Below, piece after piece: positions 15,230 to 19,578 of a stretch of 19,578 nt of DNA (the first letter of the stretch is position 1; the number at the start of each line of letters is the position of its first letter). The notes below the pieces were generated by a model, which saw only the letters and a program-made list of their open reading frames with translations, had not been told where the DNA came from and did not search any database. The stretch is taken from NCBI GenBank assembly GCA_050698355.1, contig JBOHBN010000257.1:1-19578 (forward strand), written 5' to 3'. This DNA is from JBOHBN01 sp050698355. GTDB lineage: Bacteria; Actinomycetota; Actinomycetes; Streptosporangiales; WHST01. The translations under genes and the position numbers were made by a program.

Positions 15230-16539
15230 GCAGCGACGACACCCGCGAGCCGCATGAACCGGCGGAGACCACCGCCGAGGACGAGGGACCCGTACCGGCC
15301 GAGCCGGAAGCCGGCGCGTCCGAGCCGTCCCGCCCCAGGAGGCCGAGCTTCGGCCGGGCGTTCGCCGATGCCGTGCTCTACGGCAACAGCTTCGTGCTCA
15401 CGGTCCTGGCGTTCATCTGTGCGCTCGTCGTCGGTGCGGTACTCATCGCCATCGGCGACGAGCCGACGAGGCAAGCGCTCGGGTACTTCTTCGACGCGCC
15501 CGCCGACACCTTCACGCGGGCGTTCTCGGCGATCGGCGCGTCGTACAGCGCCCTGGTGCAGGGCGCGATCTTCAACCCGTCCACGGCGAGCACGTTCACC
15601 GGTGCGCTGTACCCGATATCGGAAACCCTCGTCACGGCCACGCCGCTGATCCTCGCCGGCCTGTCGGTCGCGCTCGCTTTCCGCACGGGGCTGTTCAACA
15701 TCGGCGCACAGGGCCAGATCATCGCGGGAGCGATCTGCGCCGGGTACGTCGGCTTCGCCTGGCAGCTGCCGACCGGGGTGCACCTGTTCGTCGCCCTGGT
15801 CGCCGGCACTCTTGGCGGCGCGGTGTGGGGCGGGATCGTCGGCGTGCTCAAGGCGCGTACCGGCGCGCACGAGGTGATCTGCACGATCATGCTCAACTAC
15901 GTCGCGCTCAACCTGCTCGCGTACCTGCTGACGTTGAAGGGGTTCCAGCGCCCGCCGTACGGGCAGGCGATCTCCCGAGTGGTGCACGAGACCGCGCGGC
16001 TGCCGCACCTGCTCGGACCGGGGTTACGGGTGCATGCCGGACTGCTGATCGCGTTGCTCGCCGCGCTCGCCGTCTGGTGGTTGCTCAACCGCAGTACGCC
16101 CGGCTTCCAGCTACGCGCCGTCGGCGCCAACCAGTTCGCCGCGCGTACGGCGGGCATGCGGGTCGAGCGCAGCTACGTCTACGTGATGCTGGCGGCCGGT
16201 GCGCTCTCCGGGCTCGCGGGGTGCAGCCAGATCCTCGGCACCAACAGCGCGATCACCAACGACATCGACGGTGGCTTCGGCTTCGACGCGATCACCGTCG
16301 CGCTGCTCGGGCGGGGTACGCCGGGCGGCACGGTGCTCGCCGGACTGCTGTTCGGCGCACTGCGCGCCGGTGGCGTGCAGATGCAGTCGTCCACCGGCAC
16401 GTCGATCGACCTGGTGTCGGTCGTGCAGTCGGTGATCGTGCTGTTCATCGCGGCTCCGGCGCTCATCCGCGCTATCTTCCGGCTCCGCGCCGCCCGCGGC
16501 GGCGTCCGCCAGGACCTCGCGAAGGGCTGGAACGGATGA
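15226..16539 (+). CDS. Nucleoside ABC transporter permease 1 (YufP-like)
   Basis: A 437-residue membrane permease of the BPD_transp_2 family. The first 45 residues are a charged Glu/Pro-rich cytoplasmic extension longer than in Bacillus relatives. Hydrophobic segments follow at about 55-77, 134-152, 164-178, 184-207, 216-236, 271-287, 317-337, 352-381 and 396-416. The family-typical FRTGLFNIGAQGQ segment is at 152-164. It pairs with the next gene product to form the channel. It overlaps the ATPase gene upstream and the second permease downstream, each by ATGA. Confidence 0.93.
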   Translation: MSSDDTREPHEPAETTAEDEGPVPAEPEAGASEPSRPRRPSFGRAFADAVLYGNSFVLTVLAFICALVVGAVLIAIGDEPTRQALGYFFDAPADTFTRAFSAIGASYSALVQGAIFNPSTASTFTGALYPISETLVTATPLILAGLSVALAFRTGLFNIGAQGQIIAGAICAGYVGFAWQLPTGVHLFVALVAGTLGGAVWGGIVGVLKARTGAHEVICTIMLNYVALNLLAYLLTLKGFQRPPYGQAISRVVHETARLPHLLGPGLRVHAGLLIALLAALAVWWLLNRSTPGFQLRAVGANQFAARTAGMRVERSYVYVMLAAGALSGLAGCSQILGTNSAITNDIDGGFGFDAITVALLGRGTPGGTVLAGLLFGALRAGGVQMQSSTGTSIDLVSVVQSVIVLFIAAPALIRAIFRLRAARGGVRQDLAKGWNG

Positions 16540-17852
16540 CGTCGCAGGCCAGCGTGCAGACGCCGGAGGAGATCGTCGTCCACCGGGTGGTGGAGCCACC
16601 CGCGGCGAGGAGGCGGCGACTCACCGTCGGCGGCGTGCTCGTGGGAATCGGGTTGCTGTGCGGCGTCGGCTTCGGCCTCGCCGGACGCGCGGGTTACAAG
16701 GCCGCGTTCCGGCTCGGTACGGGTGGAGACGCGGTCACCGTCCCGGACATCGTGGTGCCCGCGAGCGGTACCGCCGTCCTGCTCGGGGCGATCATCGTCG
16801 CGCTCGGCACCTGGCACCTGGTACGCGGTTGGAGCAGGCGGGCCCTCCGCGCGGCCACCGCGGCGACGATCGTGTGCTTCGTCATCTCGTTCCTGTGCTG
16901 GGTCGCGACGGGCCAGCACGGCACCGAGATCGACCTGCTCGGCCTGCTCCAGCAGACGATCTTCCTGTCCACCCCGCTGATCCTGGGCTCGCTGTCCGGC
17001 GTCCTCTGCGAGCGGTCCGGCGTCATCAACATCGCGATCGAGGGCCAGATGCTCGCCGGGGCGTTCTGCGGCGCCCTCGTCGCGTCCGTGGCGCACAACC
17101 TCGGCCTCGGCGTGGTCTTCGCGGCCATCGCCGGCGCGCTCATGGGCGCGCTGCTCGCCGTGTTCGCGATCCGCTACCTGGTCAACCAGATCGTCGTCGG
17201 TGTGGTGCTCAACGTGTTCGCGCTCGGCCTGACCGGGTTCGCGTACGACGCGTTCATGAAGGACCAGGCGGACAAGTACAACAACCCCGGCTTCTTCGGC
17301 CAGATCAAGATCCCGCTGCTCGGCGACATCCCCGTGATCGGGCCGCTGTTCTTCGACGCGAACGTTCTCGTGTACGTGATGTACGTGCTGCTCGCCGTCA
17401 TACACGTCGCGCTGTTCCGCACCCGGTGGGGGCTGCGCACCCGTGCGGTCGGCGAGCACCCGACCGCCGCCGACACGGTCGGCATCAACGTACGGCTTGT
17501 GCGCTACCGCAACGTTATACTCGGCGGTGCGGTCGCCGGGCTCGCCGGTGCGTACCTCACCATCGGCACGGTCGGCAGCTTCTCCAAGAACATCTCGTCC
17601 GGCAAGGGCTTCATCGCGCTTGCCGCGCTCATCTTCGGTCGGTGGAGCCCGCTCGGTGCGATGGGTGCGGCGCTGCTGTTCGGCTTCGCCGACGCGTTGC
17701 AGACGATCCTGTCGTACACCCAGACGCCGATACCGATCCCGTCGTCGTTCCTCGCGATGCTGCCGTACCTCGCGACGCTGTTCGCGGTCGCCGGCCTGGT
17801 CGGCCGCGGTCGCGCACCGGCGGCGGACGGCGAGCCGTACACGAAGGAGTGA
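16536..17852 (+). CDS. Nucleoside ABC transporter permease 2 (YufQ-like)
   Basis: A 438-residue membrane permease, partner of the preceding one. Residues 1-30 are cytoplasmic and Arg-rich before the first helix. The conserved ERSGVINIAIEGQML segment (159-173) marks the BMP-associated permease family; the ALIFGRWSPLGAMGAALLFG-like motif near the C-terminus is also typical. Two additional hydrophobic segments (31-50 and 77-95) precede the conserved core, so it is longer than Bacillus YufQ (around 320 residues). The ATG overlaps the upstream stop in ATGA. Cytidine deaminase starts four bases after its stop. Confidence 0.93.
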   Translation: MTSQASVQTPEEIVVHRVVEPPAARRRRLTVGGVLVGIGLLCGVGFGLAGRAGYKAAFRLGTGGDAVTVPDIVVPASGTAVLLGAIIVALGTWHLVRGWSRRALRAATAATIVCFVISFLCWVATGQHGTEIDLLGLLQQTIFLSTPLILGSLSGVLCERSGVINIAIEGQMLAGAFCGALVASVAHNLGLGVVFAAIAGALMGALLAVFAIRYLVNQIVVGVVLNVFALGLTGFAYDAFMKDQADKYNNPGFFGQIKIPLLGDIPVIGPLFFDANVLVYVMYVLLAVIHVALFRTRWGLRTRAVGEHPTAADTVGINVRLVRYRNVILGGAVAGLAGAYLTIGTVGSFSKNISSGKGFIALAALIFGRWSPLGAMGAALLFGFADALQTILSYTQTPIPIPSSFLAMLPYLATLFAVAGLVGRGRAPAADGEPYTKE

Positions 17853-17856
17853 GGTC

Positions 17857-18252
17857 TTGCAGGTTGACTGGGCGGCGCTGCGCCGCCTCGCGACGGATGC
17901 GGCCGGCCGGGCGTACGTGCCGTACTCCCGGTTCCCGGTCGGGGCGGCGGGCCTGGTCGACGACGGCCGTACGGTGTCGGGCTGCAACGTGGAGAACGCC
18001 TCGTACGGGCTCACGCTGTGCGCCGAGTGCGGGCTGGTCTCCGCCCTGCACGCGAGCGGTGGTGGGCGGCTCGTCGCGGTCGCGTGTGTGGACGGCTCCG
18101 GCGCGCCGTTGATGCCGTGCGGGCGGTGCCGGCAGTTGCTGTGGGAGCACGGCGGCGCGGAGCTGCTGCTCGAGACCGCGCGCGGTGTGCGGCCGATGCG
18201 CGAGGTGCTGCCGGACGCGTTCGACGCGGGCGACCTGGAGGAGCGGGCGTGA
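17857..18252 (+). CDS. cdd: Cytidine deaminase
   Basis: A 131-residue zinc enzyme that converts cytidine and deoxycytidine to uridine and deoxyuridine, of the small tetrameric type. The active site is complete: NVENASYGLTLCAE (44-57) with zinc ligand Cys55 and proton-shuttle Glu57, and PCGRCRQ (87-93) with zinc ligands Cys88 and Cys91. The TTG at 17857 is chosen as start because AAGGAG lies seven bases upstream, within the end of the permease gene, and it gives the normal N-terminus; no ATG is available in the right place. It supplies substrate to the next enzyme, DeoA, with which it overlaps by GTGA. Confidence 0.95.
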   Translation: MQVDWAALRRLATDAAGRAYVPYSRFPVGAAGLVDDGRTVSGCNVENASYGLTLCAECGLVSALHASGGGRLVAVACVDGSGAPLMPCGRCRQLLWEHGGAELLLETARGVRPMREVLPDAFDAGDLEERA

Positions 18253-19523
18253 ACGCAGTGGAGGTCATCGCCGCCAAGCGCGACGGTGCGGAGCTGACCG
18301 ATGAGCAGGTCGACTGGGTCGTCGAGGCGTACGTACGCGGCGCGGTGGCGGAGGAGCAGATGGCCGCGCTCGCGATGGCGGTCTGCCTGCGGGGGATGAG
18401 CACACGCGAGACCGTGCGGTGGACCGACGCCATGGTGCGTTCCGGCGACCGGATGGACTGGTCGGGCGTGACGCGGCCGACCGCGGACAAGCACTCCACC
18501 GGTGGGGTCGGCGACAAGATCACCCTGCCGCTCGGGTCGGCCGTCGCGGCGTGCGGCGTGGCCGTACCGCAGCTGTCAGGGCGCGGGCTCGGGCACACCG
18601 GCGGCACGCTCGACAAGCTGGAGTCGATCCCGGGCTGGCGGGCGTCGCTGACTGCGGACGAGATGCGCGCCCAGCTCGACGGCGTGGGTGCGTTCGTCGC
18701 GGCCGCGGCGGACTTCATCGCGCCCGCCGACCGTAAGCTCTACGCGCTGCGCGACGTCACCGGCACCGTAGAGTCCATACCGCTCATCGCCAGCTCCATC
18801 ATGAGCAAGAAGATCGCGGAGGGCACGGCGTCGCTCGTACTCGACGTGAAGGTCGGCTCCGGCGCGTTCATGACGCGGGTCGAGGATGCGCGCGAGTTGG
18901 CCCGCACGATGGTCGATCTGGGCACGTCGGCGGGCGTGCGTGCGGCCGCCCTGCTCACCGGCATGGACGTCCCGCTCGGACGGGCCGTCGGCAACGCCCT
19001 TGAGGTGGCCGAGGCGGTCGAGGTACTGGCCGGTGGCGGACCCGCGGACGTGGTCGACCTGACGGTCGCGCTCGGCCGGGAGATGGTGGTCTCCGCCGGC
19101 GGCGGCAACGGCAAGGACCCCGCCGACGCGCTGCGCGACGGCACGGCGATGGACGCGTGGCGGGCGATGGTCGCCGCCCAGGGCGGCGATCCGGACGCGT
19201 CGCTACCCGTGGCGGTGGAGTCCGTCGACGTGCCGGCGCCGGCGTCCGGCGCCCTGACCTGGTTGGACGCCCACGCAGTCGGGGTGGCCGCGTGGCGGCT
19301 GGGCGCCGGCCGGGCGCGCAAGGAGGATGCCGTGTCGGCGACGGCGGGCGTCCGCCTGCACGCCCGCCCGGGTGATCCTGTACGCGCGGGCGAGCCCGTA
19401 CTCACGCTGCACGCCGATGAACCTGCCCGGTTCGAGGGCGCCACCGCCGCCCTGCGTGGCGCGATCGAGGTGGACGGCGCCCGCCGGCCACACCCCCTGT
19501 TCCTCGACCGCATCACGGCCTGA
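18249..19523 (+). CDS. deoA: Thymidine / pyrimidine-nucleoside phosphorylase
   Basis: A 424-residue enzyme that phosphorolyses thymidine, deoxyuridine or uridine to the base and (deoxy)ribose-1-phosphate. The phosphate-site motif KHSTGGVGDK is at 81-90 and the family signature SGRGLGHTGGTLDKLE at 110-125. Substrate residues of E. coli DeoA (His85, Arg171, Ser186, Lys190) align with His82, Arg168, Ser183 and Lys187. The C-terminal alpha/beta domain (about 335-424, RKEDAVSATAGVRLHARPGD) is intact. Sequence cannot by itself separate strict thymidine phosphorylase from the broader pyrimidine type. The GTG start overlaps the cdd stop in GTGA. It is the last gene before a hairpin at 19546-19577. 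Confidence 0.95.
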   Translation: MNAVEVIAAKRDGAELTDEQVDWVVEAYVRGAVAEEQMAALAMAVCLRGMSTRETVRWTDAMVRSGDRMDWSGVTRPTADKHSTGGVGDKITLPLGSAVAACGVAVPQLSGRGLGHTGGTLDKLESIPGWRASLTADEMRAQLDGVGAFVAAAADFIAPADRKLYALRDVTGTVESIPLIASSIMSKKIAEGTASLVLDVKVGSGAFMTRVEDARELARTMVDLGTSAGVRAAALLTGMDVPLGRAVGNALEVAEAVEVLAGGGPADVVDLTVALGREMVVSAGGGNGKDPADALRDGTAMDAWRAMVAAQGGDPDASLPVAVESVDVPAPASGALTWLDAHAVGVAAWRLGAGRARKEDAVSATAGVRLHARPGDPVRAGEPVLTLHADEPARFEGATAALRGAIEVDGARRPHPLFLDRITA

Positions 19524-19545
19524 CACGACCCTTCGCTACACGGAC

Positions 19546-19577
19546 CCCGGTCGGTTACCGCGCGGTAGCTGACCGGG
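19546..19577 (+). terminator. Hairpin terminator of the nucleoside operon
   Basis: A 14-bp stem (19546-19559 with 19564-19577) has two G-U wobbles in RNA and a GCGC loop. It begins 22 bases after the deoA stop. The window ends one base later, so a U-tract cannot be checked. A strong stem at this place is a likely actinomycete-type terminator. Confidence 0.7.
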
Positions 19578-19578
19578 C

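Noticed and set aside
13643..18494. Very long open reading frames on the minus strand opposite the nucleoside operon (for example 13643-15013 and 16179-18494)
   Set aside because: They are antisense to clearly recognised genes, have Arg/Gly/Pro-rich low-complexity translations with no family motif, and are expected when GC-rich codons leave few stops in the opposite frame.

Overview
The window is a gene-dense chromosomal segment of a high-GC Gram-positive bacterium, most likely an actinomycete. Third codon positions are almost all G or C, GTG and TTG starts are frequent, several genes lack a Shine-Dalgarno site, and the families present (archaeal-type split methylmalonyl-CoA mutase, BMP/nucleoside ABC operon, D,D-carboxypeptidase with a C-terminal membrane anchor) are typical of that group. 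I cannot place it below class level. I see no rRNA, tRNA, CRISPR array, insertion sequence or prophage. No stretch longer than 300 bases lacks a gene; the longest gap is 12315-12576.

Layout. (1) 1-2423, minus strand: galT-galK, two Leloir-pathway genes overlapping by four bases, with a palindromic repeat at the left edge (1-33) just past the galK stop. (2) 2456-5272, plus strand: trpS, a 2H phosphoesterase/RNA-ligase-like gene overlapping it, and a YihY/BrkB membrane protein. (3) 5285-8735, minus strand: a leaderless ArsR-type metalloregulator, a D-Ala-D-Ala carboxypeptidase 13 bp behind it, and a large secreted ExeM/NucH-type nuclease. (4) 8804-9253, plus strand: a VOC-fold gene divergent from arsR; the 68-bp A+T-rich gap holds two copies of an operator-like dyad. 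(5) 9331-10917: the large subunit of a split methylmalonyl-CoA mutase, with no B12-binding small subunit in the window. (6) 11034-12314: an M20D amidohydrolase whose stop codon lies inside a large stem-loop. (7) 12577-19523: a probable six-gene operon for nucleoside uptake and breakdown (BMP lipoprotein, double-domain ATPase, two permeases, cytidine deaminase, thymidine phosphorylase), ended by a strong hairpin at the right edge.

How the genes work together. The last operon is self-contained: the lipoprotein captures nucleosides, the ABC proteins import them, Cdd deaminates cytidine/deoxycytidine and DeoA phosphorolyses the product to base and sugar phosphate. galT-galK feeds galactose into glycolysis. 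The arsR-dac-exeM run is an unusual pairing of a metal sensor with envelope and secreted functions.

The most interesting non-gene signals are a long palindromic element found twice (1-33 truncated, 10931-10974), two further long intergenic stem-loops (9254-9307, 12290-12345), tandem operators at 8747-8790, and a recurring leaderless-start architecture (a -10-like hexamer 6-7 bases before the start codon). I did not find a convincing wholly new multi-gene system.
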